Origin: a virus
Virus record (IMG/VR): IMGVR_UViG_3300025122_000018
Coordinates: 1-55,661 of that record
DNA length: 55,661 nt
Strand: one strand, 5' to 3'
The notes beneath the pieces were generated by a model, which had not been told where the DNA came from, made no database searches, and was given only the letters and a program-made list of their open reading frames with translations. Numbering within the stretch: the stretch's first letter is position 1; the number at the start of each line of letters is the position of its first letter. Both the position numbers and the translations under genes were made by a program. Positions 14,896 to 24,387 of this stretch are shown here, piece after piece.

Positions 14896-16422
14896 ATGAA
14901 TCTATCTCAACTCAGATCTCAGATAGTTGATCTTACGGGCTACCCAGAACGAGGCGCTGCTGGTCAATCAAGATTGAACTCTGCTATCAACTACTCTCTT
15001 CGTCAGATATGGAGAGAGATGCCAGAGTCCTTAATGAAGGAAGAGTTTAGATTTAGAACCGAGCCTAACATTAGTATCAATACAATTAAAATAGATACAG
15101 CAGACCCTCTTGTTTTCTTAGTAGAAGGAACAACTACATCTACAAGCTTCGCTACTGATGGCACACTTCGTGGGCGTTGGCTAGAGGTTCAGAGAGATGG
15201 AAAGTTCTACTACAGACGAATTAAAGATGTTTATATTTACGGTCAGGGTCCATCCGAAATATGGGCGATTGTTGTCGATGAGCCTTGGGACAATCTTACC
15301 GATGAGGAACTATCATATAAGATAGTGACAAAGGAGTATCCTTACCCATCAGATGTTCAGAAGATAAGAAAGGTAATCTATGATCCAGAGAATCTTTCAT
15401 ATAAGGTAATGTATGATTTGCTTCCAGATGAGCTTAGTGAGTGGAAGATTATGCAGGGCTACCGGCGGGAAACAAGACCAACCAGATCAACCCGTGGAGA
15501 CTTCTTTGTTCTTCCGACTCCACACTATGCTCCAATAGCCGACACTGGGCGTGTCCTGATTGACACTGATGTGGCGAAGGGCAGCACCGATCTGACTCAA
15601 GCATGGGGCTACGATAACACTGGGGTTGAAGCTCATAACTATGGACCTGCTGGGACATTCAGCTATAAAGTAATTCATGTCTGGGGAAGAAGGCCATTCC
15701 TTAGCCCCAAGCACGCTAGGCCATCTTCCGGGCTGAAGACTACATTAAGACCATTCTATAGAAGCTCAGAATCTAAAGAGTCTGGTCAGGCAGTTACAAC
15801 TTGGGGCGGAAGCATGATCAAGATATCTACCCCTGATATCGACTATATGGATGGATATGGCAAAAATGTTAGTGCTAAATCATATCATAAGAACGGTGTT
15901 GAGAAGTGGATCTTTAGGGCTAGACATGCCACAGAGAGCACATCTAATTCTACGCATGGAGAATCTGTCGAGAATGATGGGATATATTATCTCTGGAGAG
16001 TTACTCCGGGGTATACCACGGCGACTTACGACAGGGGTGATGATGATCCTGTCGATAAGACAATTACCCTAAAGGATATTCATGGTCACTATCATATACG
16101 GTTTGACTCATATCCAACGGCAGCAGAGGATGTTCTCCTATCCGTTGTTAGGCGACCAGACACCTTGCGGTATGACACGGATTCCTCTCGGCTTCCACCA
16201 GAGTGCTATGGTGCGCTTGTTGACTTGGCTTGCTCATATCTGCTTGGTCGGCGCGATGGAGAGCCAAAGAGGGAGGGCTACTACTACTCTCGGTATATGC
16301 TTGAGCTAGAAAGGCTGAAGGCTATCTATACATTCTCTGGACATACTAACCCATCCTTTGGTGAGGGGTTATCAACCTCAGGGGCAAGAGGTAACTTTGA
16401 TTACACTGTTCAGGAGAGCTAG
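14896..16422 (+). CDS. Putative head-to-tail connector/adaptor protein (508 aa)
   Basis: AGGGGAAG precedes the ATG. The N-terminus (LSQLRSQIVDLTGYPERGAA, then LNSAINYSLRQIWREMP) has the helical style of phage adaptor proteins that bind the portal ring. The rest is beta-rich, with extended loops. Position, after the capsid block and before the large tubular protein, corresponds to connector and tubular A proteins of podoviruses. At 508 residues it is much larger than typical adaptors, so extra domains may project outward. The assignment is by position and pattern. Confidence 0.6.
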   Translation: MNLSQLRSQIVDLTGYPERGAAGQSRLNSAINYSLRQIWREMPESLMKEEFRFRTEPNISINTIKIDTADPLVFLVEGTTTSTSFATDGTLRGRWLEVQRDGKFYYRRIKDVYIYGQGPSEIWAIVVDEPWDNLTDEELSYKIVTKEYPYPSDVQKIRKVIYDPENLSYKVMYDLLPDELSEWKIMQGYRRETRPTRSTRGDFFVLPTPHYAPIADTGRVLIDTDVAKGSTDLTQAWGYDNTGVEAHNYGPAGTFSYKVIHVWGRRPFLSPKHARPSSGLKTTLRPFYRSSESKESGQAVTTWGGSMIKISTPDIDYMDGYGKNVSAKSYHKNGVEKWIFRARHATESTSNSTHGESVENDGIYYLWRVTPGYTTATYDRGDDDPVDKTITLKDIHGHYHIRFDSYPTAAEDVLLSVVRRPDTLRYDTDSSRLPPECYGALVDLACSYLLGRRDGEPKREGYYYSRYMLELERLKAIYTFSGHTNPSFGEGLSTSGARGNFDYTVQES

Positions 16423-16425
16423 AGA

Positions 16426-18675
16426 ATGTTTCCTGAATATAAATCAAAGAATATAACAGCTAAGGTTATTGCCGAACTACCTCGTTCCGCTCCTCAGTTT
16501 GCGTATCAGATTGATAATTTTGATGTCGATTATCTTGGTCATCTGACAAATAAGTTTGCGATTATGCCATTTATACCTAATGAATGGAACGATGGGGTAA
16601 AGCCAACCCCCTTTGGCGATGTGATTGGCATGGCATACGCATATTTTGATGGTGGTTTTAGGCCCGAAATTTTGCTCTTTTGCACCACAGGTGTCTTCAG
16701 GTATACCCCGTGGAGTAGAGAGGCAGGAAGCGCCGGTTTTAGGGGCTTAGAGGAACAACTTGCATATAGGGAGGGCGACACTTCTACATACTCTGTTAAA
16801 CCAACAGGGAGATTGCGGTATCCTGTTCAGTCTGTGAGCATCGGAAATAGAATATATTTTAACTTCTGTGATGGTGCTGGCACTTGGATTTGGGATGGAT
16901 ATAGGATAAGGAAGTACGGCTTTGAATCTGTTCCTAGTCCACCTAGTGCTTCTGGACCGGCTAGGCAGGGAGCTACTTCTGGCTTATCACAGCCGAACGC
17001 AGGGGGGTTCTCTCATCAGGGAAGGATTGGAACAATCAATGGAGATCTAACTGTAAGGTCTGTTGGTGGCAGTGAGGAGGACCTTGCTGTATCTGCTGGC
17101 GGTGTAAGCGATGGTGAGTGGGTATATCATGTGGTCTTTGAGGGGCCAGATGGATCTTACTCAGCAACATCTCCATCTGGTGGAAAGTGTAGGATACGGC
17201 AAGCCTATTCTTCAGATCGAGAAGAAGAAGTAAACCCAACCTTTGCGGAGGAGCTAAGAAGGCAGTTCTGGGTTCATAACATACCAACGGGGCCATTAGG
17301 CACAGCCGCTAGGATCTTATTAAGAAGTCCAGATTTTCTTAATGTCACTACTGGTCTAGACTTTAGGCCAAGGTTCCTTATGAGAATACCAAATAATATT
17401 GCAACGGAGTATGTTGATAATACGCCGGACTTAGAGCTTGGCCCAATATGGGAAGACAGAGAAGCCACGCCTACTGGTGTTTACTTTTTGTCTAGGCATT
17501 CTGGTTCCATGTTTTTGCTTAGGACAGATGGCAATCCGTCTAGGATATGGTGGTCTGAGTTAACGCTAACGACTGGCGGCGTGCCGGAGAGTATCTTAAA
17601 AAATCATTGGATGGATGTCTATCCAGAAACTGGCGCAATAACAGGCGCTAGGTCTGTTAATATCAGGACAGCAGATGCAACGATGGCCTCTTTCTTGATT
17701 TTCAAAGAGGGCGCTGTCCACTATGTCGGCGGGGAATATCCACAGTGGAGAGCCGGAACCCTTCACTCTTCGGCAGGAATGGCTGGGCCAAACCTTATCC
17801 AAGTAACCGCAGATAACCATTTTGTCTGGTACGGAAATAAAACATTCTGGCACCTAGATACAACCACCGGAACGGTAGCAGATGTTGGCCTCACTATAAA
17901 GAAAAGCCTGTCTAGAATTAATGAGGCAAGGGCTGGGGTGGGGGTGTCTTGGATTAAGCCTGAGACAAAAGAGATTTACTTCTGTCTTCCTGTAGATGAC
18001 TCTACAACTCCTAATAAATGTTTCATATGGGATCATAGGTTCGGTGGGTTTAGGACAAGAAGCAATATTGAGATTATCGCTGCCCTGTCGATACCGAAGA
18101 TGGGCTTAACTCTTCTCTCTGGCTCAGTTGATGTTTCTGGTAAGGGAGATGAGGCTAATGTCTGGATTCAAGATAGGGGCTATCCTACATATACAGTGAC
18201 TCAGCCGGTTGCAACATATAAGAGTGCATGGATATCGTTATCTTCATTGGAGGAAATAGATACTGATGATCCTATAGCCCTTCTAACACAAGCCTTTAGA
18301 TCTAAGGATAGGTTATCATCAAGCGCCCATGCGTTTAATAATGCAACAGACCTAATTGTTACCATGAAAGAAAGCAGTTCAGGGTCTGCCGCTGTGAGCA
18401 CATATGAGGATTGGAATCCCGATGATTACATAGATACTGATACAATGACTCTTTATCATCCCGAGCTGGAATCTAGCATTCCATTCTTTGGTGCAGATGA
18501 GTATTCTTCTATAAACTATAGAGAGGCTAGAACATTCTCAGAGCGTATTGCTCTTGGAGTTAGCTCTGCCTCAGTATTCCAAGTTTCGATTACGACAACA
18601 GGCCCAGCTAAGATATTAAATATTGATGTGTACGGGCCTACCGTTGCGCTTCCGGGCGGGAGAACACCACAATGA
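16426..18675 (+). CDS. Putative tail tubular/nozzle protein (749 aa)
   Basis: The gene starts 3 bases after the previous stop. The protein is almost entirely beta-structured, with repeated blade-like segments (GNRIYFNFCDGAGTWIWDGY, PEILLFCTTGVFRYTPWS, HSGSMFLLRTDGNPSRIWWS, ADNHFVWYGNKTFWHLDTTT), consistent with a beta-propeller. Podovirus tail-nozzle proteins have this size and order. It would attach beneath the connector and form the distal tail. No enzymatic motif is seen. The stop overlaps the next start by 4 bases (ATGA). Confidence 0.65.
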   Translation: MFPEYKSKNITAKVIAELPRSAPQFAYQIDNFDVDYLGHLTNKFAIMPFIPNEWNDGVKPTPFGDVIGMAYAYFDGGFRPEILLFCTTGVFRYTPWSREAGSAGFRGLEEQLAYREGDTSTYSVKPTGRLRYPVQSVSIGNRIYFNFCDGAGTWIWDGYRIRKYGFESVPSPPSASGPARQGATSGLSQPNAGGFSHQGRIGTINGDLTVRSVGGSEEDLAVSAGGVSDGEWVYHVVFEGPDGSYSATSPSGGKCRIRQAYSSDREEEVNPTFAEELRRQFWVHNIPTGPLGTAARILLRSPDFLNVTTGLDFRPRFLMRIPNNIATEYVDNTPDLELGPIWEDREATPTGVYFLSRHSGSMFLLRTDGNPSRIWWSELTLTTGGVPESILKNHWMDVYPETGAITGARSVNIRTADATMASFLIFKEGAVHYVGGEYPQWRAGTLHSSAGMAGPNLIQVTADNHFVWYGNKTFWHLDTTTGTVADVGLTIKKSLSRINEARAGVGVSWIKPETKEIYFCLPVDDSTTPNKCFIWDHRFGGFRTRSNIEIIAALSIPKMGLTLLSGSVDVSGKGDEANVWIQDRGYPTYTVTQPVATYKSAWISLSSLEEIDTDDPIALLTQAFRSKDRLSSSAHAFNNATDLIVTMKESSSGSAAVSTYEDWNPDDYIDTDTMTLYHPELESSIPFFGADEYSSINYREARTFSERIALGVSSASVFQVSITTTGPAKILNIDVYGPTVALPGGRTPQ

Positions 18676-19481
18676 GTATATTTGCACCCAAAGGTATAAT
18701 CGATGGAGAGGTTGTTGATCCAGATACCATGTCTGATGATTTCATTGAGGCCAGCAGGATAGCTGAGAATCAAACTCAATACCAGTGGAAGAAAGACCTC
18801 CTTGTTAGTGGGACAGACATAAAGCTTGATAAGCTTGTTCGCGGTGGTCCGGTAAAGATTCATACTGTAAACCAGCAAGCAAAGCTGAGGCTTGATTTCC
18901 ATAGGATTGGCACAACAGATGGGCGCGACCCAGATCTTTATGACGCAGCCTCGGCTACTTCTGTCGGTGACCCTGAGTTGTTTCATATTCCTTACAACAG
19001 GGGCTACCATTTAATTACTGGTACTAATAATATGTCTTTACAGTGGGAGAGCGAGTACCCTGAGCTTATCTTTGCTTTTTTTTCATTCCAATACTCAAGG
19101 AATGAAAAAGCTTTATTTGATCTTAATGATGATTTTAGTGATTCAGATGCAAGGATACGAATGCAGATTAAGCTAATGCTGGATGGATCGGCCATATACG
19201 GAAGTGGGATCTCTAGCATGGGCACGCTGGATGGATATAGAGGTACGGGATACGCCGGTAGAAACCTTAGAACAACCACTCATGGGCTTACTCTGCTTGG
19301 TCCGGGTTCGCATATTATTGAGGCTCACGCTGGGCAGACATCGTGCAGCCCTCAGAACCTTGATACGAGTTTAGAGCCAGAACTACAACACTTTAATAAC
19401 CCACCAGATGAAGGCGTTTGTATCGCGCATAGAACATTGAATGTTATTAGGTTTCCTAAAGGCTCATTCATGGGGGCATAA
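18672..19481 (+). CDS. Tail-associated protein 1 of a tandem trio (269 aa)
   Basis: It is coupled to the nozzle gene by ATGA. The N-terminus (MSIFAPKGIIDGEVVDPDTM) is followed by a beta-rich C-terminal part. That part has the ordered features of the next two gene products: a segment like RIRMQIKLMLDG, a hairpin near GPGSHIIEAHAG and a final strand (RTLNVIRF). I infer a family of three diverged paralogues that could form a hetero-oligomeric tail spike or collar. No glycosidase or peptidase motif is recognised. Confidence 0.55.
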   Translation: MSIFAPKGIIDGEVVDPDTMSDDFIEASRIAENQTQYQWKKDLLVSGTDIKLDKLVRGGPVKIHTVNQQAKLRLDFHRIGTTDGRDPDLYDAASATSVGDPELFHIPYNRGYHLITGTNNMSLQWESEYPELIFAFFSFQYSRNEKALFDLNDDFSDSDARIRMQIKLMLDGSAIYGSGISSMGTLDGYRGTGYAGRNLRTTTHGLTLLGPGSHIIEAHAGQTSCSPQNLDTSLEPELQHFNNPPDEGVCIAHRTLNVIRFPKGSFMGA

Positions 19482-20230
19482 TGGCAGTAACAAAACCAAA
19501 TAGCGGAGACTTAATTACGGAAACATCTGTTACTTCTATGTATGACTCTGTTAAATCTAGGGTTAACTCTGTTTCTACATCTCAGTTTGAGGATGCCTGT
19601 CTTGGCGAACAGCATCTTCCGAGCATTATCCCTAAGATTGATGGGACGCTAACGCCAGCAGCGGATTCGGTGTCTAGAAACACAGACTTCGATATACTCT
19701 CGCCGGAGGTTTCGCTCACCGGACACGCTATAAAATATGAAACAGCCACCGATGTCTTTAGCGATAACTGGAGAGAAGTTCTTACTTTAGACAATAGTGG
19801 CGCAGGGTATCTTCTTCCGCCGTGTAAGATACTGGTTATGTGTGATGTAACTGTATCTAAAATAGTTAAGGACAGCGTTGGTTTTACATCTAGAAATCAG
19901 GCATGGATAGCTGTCTGCTTTAGGGGAACCAACCTTTCAACAGGATTGATAGAAGATCACTTTAGCCCAGTCAATATGGGAATGGTTAATGGTTGGAATC
20001 CAGATGGTTCAGGAGATCTTGGAGACAATGTTCATGAGAACATGTCCATATGGTTTATTATAGACAGGACGAGTCTATCGGGTGTTTGGCCTCTATCGTA
20101 CATACAGCTTAGGGCAACCTGTGGATATGGTGCAGGAACGAAGGGTGCTTCGACAGACAGAAGGCTGCCCGATAAGATTACGATATCAAATGCTCAGCTA
20201 AGTTTTTGCTCATTCTATAGGGACGCATAA
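19481..20230 (+). CDS. Tail-associated protein 2 of a tandem trio (249 aa)
   Basis: The start overlaps the previous stop (TAATG). The N-terminus (NSGDLITETSVTSMYDSVKS) resembles baseplate-binding ends of fibre proteins. The remainder is beta-rich, with a hydrophobic strand IAVCFRGTNLSTGLIEDHF and a final KITISNAQLSFCSFYRDA that parallels the ends of its neighbours. It is probably a virion surface protein. Divergence within the trio makes host-receptor contact plausible but unproved. Confidence 0.55.
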   Translation: MAVTKPNSGDLITETSVTSMYDSVKSRVNSVSTSQFEDACLGEQHLPSIIPKIDGTLTPAADSVSRNTDFDILSPEVSLTGHAIKYETATDVFSDNWREVLTLDNSGAGYLLPPCKILVMCDVTVSKIVKDSVGFTSRNQAWIAVCFRGTNLSTGLIEDHFSPVNMGMVNGWNPDGSGDLGDNVHENMSIWFIIDRTSLSGVWPLSYIQLRATCGYGAGTKGASTDRRLPDKITISNAQLSFCSFYRDA

Positions 20231-20961
20231 TGCCAACTCTACCATCAATGTCGCTGTCAGGAACGATATCTCCAGAGGAGATATATGATGGTGGCCTGTT
20301 TGACCCTAAGCTATCTCCACAAACGCTAGAAATGCTAAACGGTGGGTTAGATATTAATAATTTTGGCGCTCCTGATCATTCTATAGGGCCAAGGATGTGG
20401 CAGCTTGGTTCATTTGCTATGGGATACTCATCTGCCTTTGAAGCAACTGAGTCGCTATTTGCAAGACAGGTCAGTTCTGCCGACAACGCAACATCAGAGA
20501 AGGTGATCCATGCCTCACTCACTCATCGCTTATTCATACCATTTGCTCCAAAGTGTTTAATCTTTGGCTATCAGGCATGGTTTCAGCAGGACGCAACCAT
20601 ATGGAATGTAGAGGATGGCCCTCAAGATATCGAGAGATGGGTAGTTAGACTCTACATTGATGGTGTAGAGCAGAAGCACGCCGAGGTACAGCTTCCCGCA
20701 ACAAGGTGGTCTGATAAACCTGCTGATTGGGTAGACGGCGACCTAACTGGAATTACTCACGATGATGGCAGCACTGTCATAGATGGGAAGTCTTACGAAG
20801 CTAGGTGGAGATATGCTTCAAAAAGCGTTACAGCCTTATCTGTAAGTAAGGGTCACCACGAATTTAAGGTAACTATGGAGGCTGAGATCTCTGGTCCAGA
20901 TGTAAAGCGTGAAAAGTGCAAAAGTGTAATCGGCTCGTTTCAGGCTTTAGCGATTCGATAA
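20230..20961 (+). CDS. Tail-associated protein 3 of a tandem trio (243 aa)
   Basis: It is coupled by TAATG to the previous gene. Its N-terminal segment (SGTISPEEIYDGGLFDPKLS) and the C-terminal strands (ERWVVRLYIDGVEQKHAEVQ, GHHEFKVTMEAE, SVIGSFQALAIR) align in order with the other two members. The shared strand pattern, similar length and uninterrupted TAATG coupling suggest the three are made in equal amounts for one assembly. No enzymatic signature is visible. Confidence 0.55.
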   Translation: MPTLPSMSLSGTISPEEIYDGGLFDPKLSPQTLEMLNGGLDINNFGAPDHSIGPRMWQLGSFAMGYSSAFEATESLFARQVSSADNATSEKVIHASLTHRLFIPFAPKCLIFGYQAWFQQDATIWNVEDGPQDIERWVVRLYIDGVEQKHAEVQLPATRWSDKPADWVDGDLTGITHDDGSTVIDGKSYEARWRYASKSVTALSVSKGHHEFKVTMEAEISGPDVKREKCKSVIGSFQALAIR

Positions 20962-20971
20962 GGGGGTAGGT

Positions 20972-21622
20972 ATGGCTTGGAGTTGGGAAGGAGCAGAAAA
21001 GGGCGCATCATCGGGATCAACGGCTGGAGGTATAATCGGGGGGTTTGGTGGTCCCGGTGGCGCTGCCATTGGTAGCGGAATCGGCTTTGTAGTCGGCGGT
21101 GTTGCTGGTGGGCTTTTTGGCGGAGATCCAATGGAGGCCGCCCTTCAACGAGCAGCGATAAGCATGATGACTGTTGACGCTAGGGAGAAGTACATTGATG
21201 CAACCCAAAGAACACAAAGTCAGGTAGCCCAGAAGTCAGCATATAACGAGGCTGTAAAACAGAGGAATCAGTCGGGTGCATCTGGACAAGACGCTATTAA
21301 CCAGCAGGAGTTGGCTAAACAGGCTGGTTACGAAGCTTCGTCAGTTGCCGCCACAGAGGGCGAAGTGGCAAGAAAGGCTCGGCAGGATCAGGTCATGGCT
21401 GGTGTGACGCTTGGCAAGGATATATATGGAGCCAAGAAGGGGGTCGAGGCCGCGAGATATGAAGCTGGCTACGATCCAAGTGCTGGTTCCAAGCAAATGG
21501 CGCAATACATTGCTGACTACGGAACCTATAAGGTTAAGGGAGGAAGCTATGATGCCGAAGGAAACTGGGTTGAAGGCCCACGGGGCGCTCCAGAATTTAA
21601 ACCATTCCAGCAGCCAGCATAG
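20972..21622 (+). CDS. Putative internal virion protein, Gly-rich membrane-active type (216 aa)
   Basis: GGGGGTAGG precedes the ATG. Residues 10-52 are a long Gly/Ala/Ile stretch with GxxxG spacing (GGIIGGFGGPGGAAIGSGIG), followed by GFVVGGVAGGLFGG. Such sequences insert in membranes and are typical of small ejected core proteins. Residues 60-170 are helical, charged and Gln-rich. Position before two further virion-type proteins and the giant gene mirrors the T7 order gp14-gp15-gp16. It would help form the DNA-ejection channel. This is inferred from composition and order. Confidence 0.65.
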   Translation: MAWSWEGAEKGASSGSTAGGIIGGFGGPGGAAIGSGIGFVVGGVAGGLFGGDPMEAALQRAAISMMTVDAREKYIDATQRTQSQVAQKSAYNEAVKQRNQSGASGQDAINQQELAKQAGYEASSVAATEGEVARKARQDQVMAGVTLGKDIYGAKKGVEAARYEAGYDPSAGSKQMAQYIADYGTYKVKGGSYDAEGNWVEGPRGAPEFKPFQQPA

Positions 21623-21631
21623 GGAGATAAC

Positions 21632-23809
21632 ATGGCAGTTATAACAGGCGGTGGTGCGGTTCAAGACCTTCGTGGCCCGGGTGCGGTTGCAGGAACTTAT
21701 GTTGATGTGGCTGCGCGGGGTAAGTACGCCTACATGACTATGGGCCAGCGCCTTGACTACCAGAAGGACTTGATGACTCGGTTGGCTGATGTCAACAAAA
21801 GCATAGAAAACCTTAGAGTCGGATATGTCCAAACCTCAATGGATAAAGTTGGAAACGCTCATGCTCTGTTCGGCACCATAGCCCAATACGACATGAGTAA
21901 AATTCAATTTAGGGATGCCGCACAGGAACGAAAGTTTGGGCTATTCAAAGAGCAACATGAAGCATGGAACAATAGTCCACACAAGGCAGGGATTCTTACG
22001 CAAAACCCAGATCATATGTACGGGTATACATCCGTGCTCCAAAGCTCGAAGACACAAAATAGTGTGACAGGCTCTCTTGATGGGGCGCTTGATGGTGTTA
22101 CCGAACCGATGTATACAAAGCTGCTAACACAGCCTGAAAAGTTCATGGATGAGGCCGGTAAGCACCTTACCGTAGCGATGACAGATGTTGAGGATCACCT
22201 CCTTCTCGCAAAGAACGCCGCAGGGGGAAGCAACCTAGCACATGGCCTGATGTCTAAGGGTGCCAAAGACCTTATGACAACAGTAATGATACAGAAGCTA
22301 GAAAAAGCCGCCAAGAGCGCGGGAGTAGCTGTTACACAAACTCAGATAGATGCTATACATCAAGTAGTTGATAGACACGGCCCTCAACAAGCGGGTGCCG
22401 TGTATCAAGACGAAGAGTATCGTCGGACTCAGGAAGAGTGGAACGAGATGGAAAGCAACGCAGAAGAGTCTGTTAAGGCTGTTGGTCCGGGTAGCTTTAT
22501 CTATAAAGAATATGAGGAGATGAAGTCACTATATGGTGGCTCTCTTAAGGTTAGTGCTAGTGATTTGGCAGAGGAAGCATCCGGGCTTAAGTTCAAAAAT
22601 CTAGAACAGCAAAAGGCTCTGATTGAAAGAGAACTTAAGGGGGCGCTTGCAGGAAGTGAAATATGGCCATTAATATCAGCAAACATGCAAATTCCGGGGA
22701 TGATGACTCTCAATAAAGCCCTTGGTAATCCACCCACTATGGATGGAATGTACAGGACTATGCGTTATATGGGGAGCGCTCCCGGCCAATCAGCAAAGGC
22801 AGTTAGTCTCTATGTTCAAATGTCTAAAGATCCAGAGTTTGGCGGAAATAAGGTTGCCATCGCTTCAGCCATGCGGATGTATCTAGAAGAACAGGTTGAC
22901 GAAGGCATGATGAAGCACCGTATGTTTAGAACCAAGAAGGGTGTAAAGAGCACCACGGTGGCAAGGGCAATCAAAGGTGGTATGAATCCAATACAGCTTG
23001 GCCGACTACGGAAGGGTGTCCAAGCCTTTAGTCGAACTGGAAAGGTGGAGATAGAGCAACCCGGTCCAGATGAAATGGTTGGCCATCTTCTGAAAACCAT
23101 TAATGATGCGAACACCCCAGAAGAAATAATCGGTATATATCTCTCTGGCATGATGAACAATCCCCAGATTCCGAGCGAGACTTGGAAAAAGATTGAAGAG
23201 GATATTCTCCCAGCCATTCTGATGGGCAGAGAAGATGTGCTCAAGAAGGAAGAGATACGCAAGATGGGAATGCGTCCTTATGAGATGGGACCAGATCTGC
23301 TGGACATGCCAGACGCAACCCTCCTCGGCACTGAGTATTATGATGAAGATCGACGTACACCGGGCGGAGTCTCTAGGGCTGAAGCAGAGAAGAAAGCGAT
23401 ACACGCTGTGCAAGAGGATGTTGATCTCGCTGGCGCACCCTTAACAAGGGGTCCAGATCTGGGAGAGTATGCGTCAGACATTCCCACTCAGTTATCTAAA
23501 ATTGCAAGAATGAAGGATATGGCTAAGGTTGAATCAGAGTTTGCTAAGGAGACACAGCAATCTCAGTTCCCGTACACAGAACCCGGCAAGGCAGAGAAGC
23601 CACCAGCACCTATCGTTGCCCCAGTAACGCCGAAGGCTGGTTCTATTTCCTACAAGGGAAAGCAGGTTGTTCCCCGTAGGATTGCATCAGTTGGTAAGTA
23701 TGATATAAATACTGCATTCTTAGATGACGGAACATTGTTAGTAGAAAAAAGCAAGGGTGTTTGGGATATACCCAGTGCTGAAGATCAGAAGCTAATAGAC
23801 GCGAGGTAA
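21632..23809 (+). CDS. Putative internal virion protein (725 aa)
   Basis: AGGGAG precedes the ATG. The protein is overwhelmingly helical and charged, with no membrane segment or cysteine-rich site, like the middle ejected core proteins of podoviruses. Segments such as YDMSKIQFRDAAQERKFGLF and EEYRRTQEEWNEMESNAEES suggest long helices. The C-terminal 60 residues form a small basic beta domain (ISYKGKQVVPRRIASVGKYD). Its size and position match a gp15-type core protein. No lytic transglycosylase or peptidase motif was found. Confidence 0.6.
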   Translation: MAVITGGGAVQDLRGPGAVAGTYVDVAARGKYAYMTMGQRLDYQKDLMTRLADVNKSIENLRVGYVQTSMDKVGNAHALFGTIAQYDMSKIQFRDAAQERKFGLFKEQHEAWNNSPHKAGILTQNPDHMYGYTSVLQSSKTQNSVTGSLDGALDGVTEPMYTKLLTQPEKFMDEAGKHLTVAMTDVEDHLLLAKNAAGGSNLAHGLMSKGAKDLMTTVMIQKLEKAAKSAGVAVTQTQIDAIHQVVDRHGPQQAGAVYQDEEYRRTQEEWNEMESNAEESVKAVGPGSFIYKEYEEMKSLYGGSLKVSASDLAEEASGLKFKNLEQQKALIERELKGALAGSEIWPLISANMQIPGMMTLNKALGNPPTMDGMYRTMRYMGSAPGQSAKAVSLYVQMSKDPEFGGNKVAIASAMRMYLEEQVDEGMMKHRMFRTKKGVKSTTVARAIKGGMNPIQLGRLRKGVQAFSRTGKVEIEQPGPDEMVGHLLKTINDANTPEEIIGIYLSGMMNNPQIPSETWKKIEEDILPAILMGREDVLKKEEIRKMGMRPYEMGPDLLDMPDATLLGTEYYDEDRRTPGGVSRAEAEKKAIHAVQEDVDLAGAPLTRGPDLGEYASDIPTQLSKIARMKDMAKVESEFAKETQQSQFPYTEPGKAEKPPAPIVAPVTPKAGSISYKGKQVVPRRIASVGKYDINTAFLDDGTLLVEKSKGVWDIPSAEDQKLIDAR

Positions 23810-23812
23810 GCT

Positions 23813-24376
23813 ATGGGGAAATCAGTAGAAGAGATTCGGGCGGAGATTGAGGCAGAAGACGCAGCCAAGGCCGGTAATACTATTACCGATGTCAGTACAG
23901 GCTTGAGTCAAAAGGCTAAGCCTTCAAAACCTGTTGGAGAGAGAGCGGTTTTTGGCAGCCCGGAGCACATGGTGGAAGTTCAGAAAAAGCATGATGAGCT
24001 TCAAAAGGAGGCCCAAGAGAGTCTGGAATCCCTTGCGGCAGTATACGGTGTTAGTGTTGACGATCTTCGCTATGATCTTAAGCATAAACATATTCGTTTG
24101 GGAGAGAGTAGGAAGCAGGTTCCCCCGCCAGAGGCAACAGCAGTGTATGATGAGTTCTTGAGGCGACATCGAGATTTTCCGATAAGGACAGGCGCTGAAA
24201 CAAGTCACATATATGGCATGTCGGATGCTCCTGTTGAGGCCCATCTGCAAAGAGGAGCACAGAAGGTCACAGATTGGCTTGGCTTGACAACCTCAAAGCT
24301 GGAGAGGGCATCTGCGTCAGAGCTTACCTCTCAGATGGAGCCAGCACCACTAGTCTTACCAAAGGCCACAGAATAG
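23813..24376 (+). CDS. Helical late protein preceding the giant gene (187 aa)
   Basis: GAGGTAAG overlaps the preceding stop and precedes the ATG. The protein begins with an acidic helix (SVEEIRAEIEAEDAAKAG), has a coiled-coil-like stretch around 55-85 (MVEVQKKHDELQKEAQESLE) and ends in a Pro-rich tail. It is flanked by core-type proteins, 11 bases before the giant gene. A virion core or chaperone role for the giant protein is a reasonable guess; no family is recognised. Confidence 0.55.
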   Translation: MGKSVEEIRAEIEAEDAAKAGNTITDVSTGLSQKAKPSKPVGERAVFGSPEHMVEVQKKHDELQKEAQESLESLAAVYGVSVDDLRYDLKHKHIRLGESRKQVPPPEATAVYDEFLRRHRDFPIRTGAETSHIYGMSDAPVEAHLQRGAQKVTDWLGLTTSKLERASASELTSQMEPAPLVLPKATE

Positions 24377-24387
24377 CAGGATAACAA

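Noticed and set aside
18672-20961. Diversity-generating retroelement acting on the tail trio
   Set aside because: No reverse transcriptase and no template/variable repeat pair was seen.
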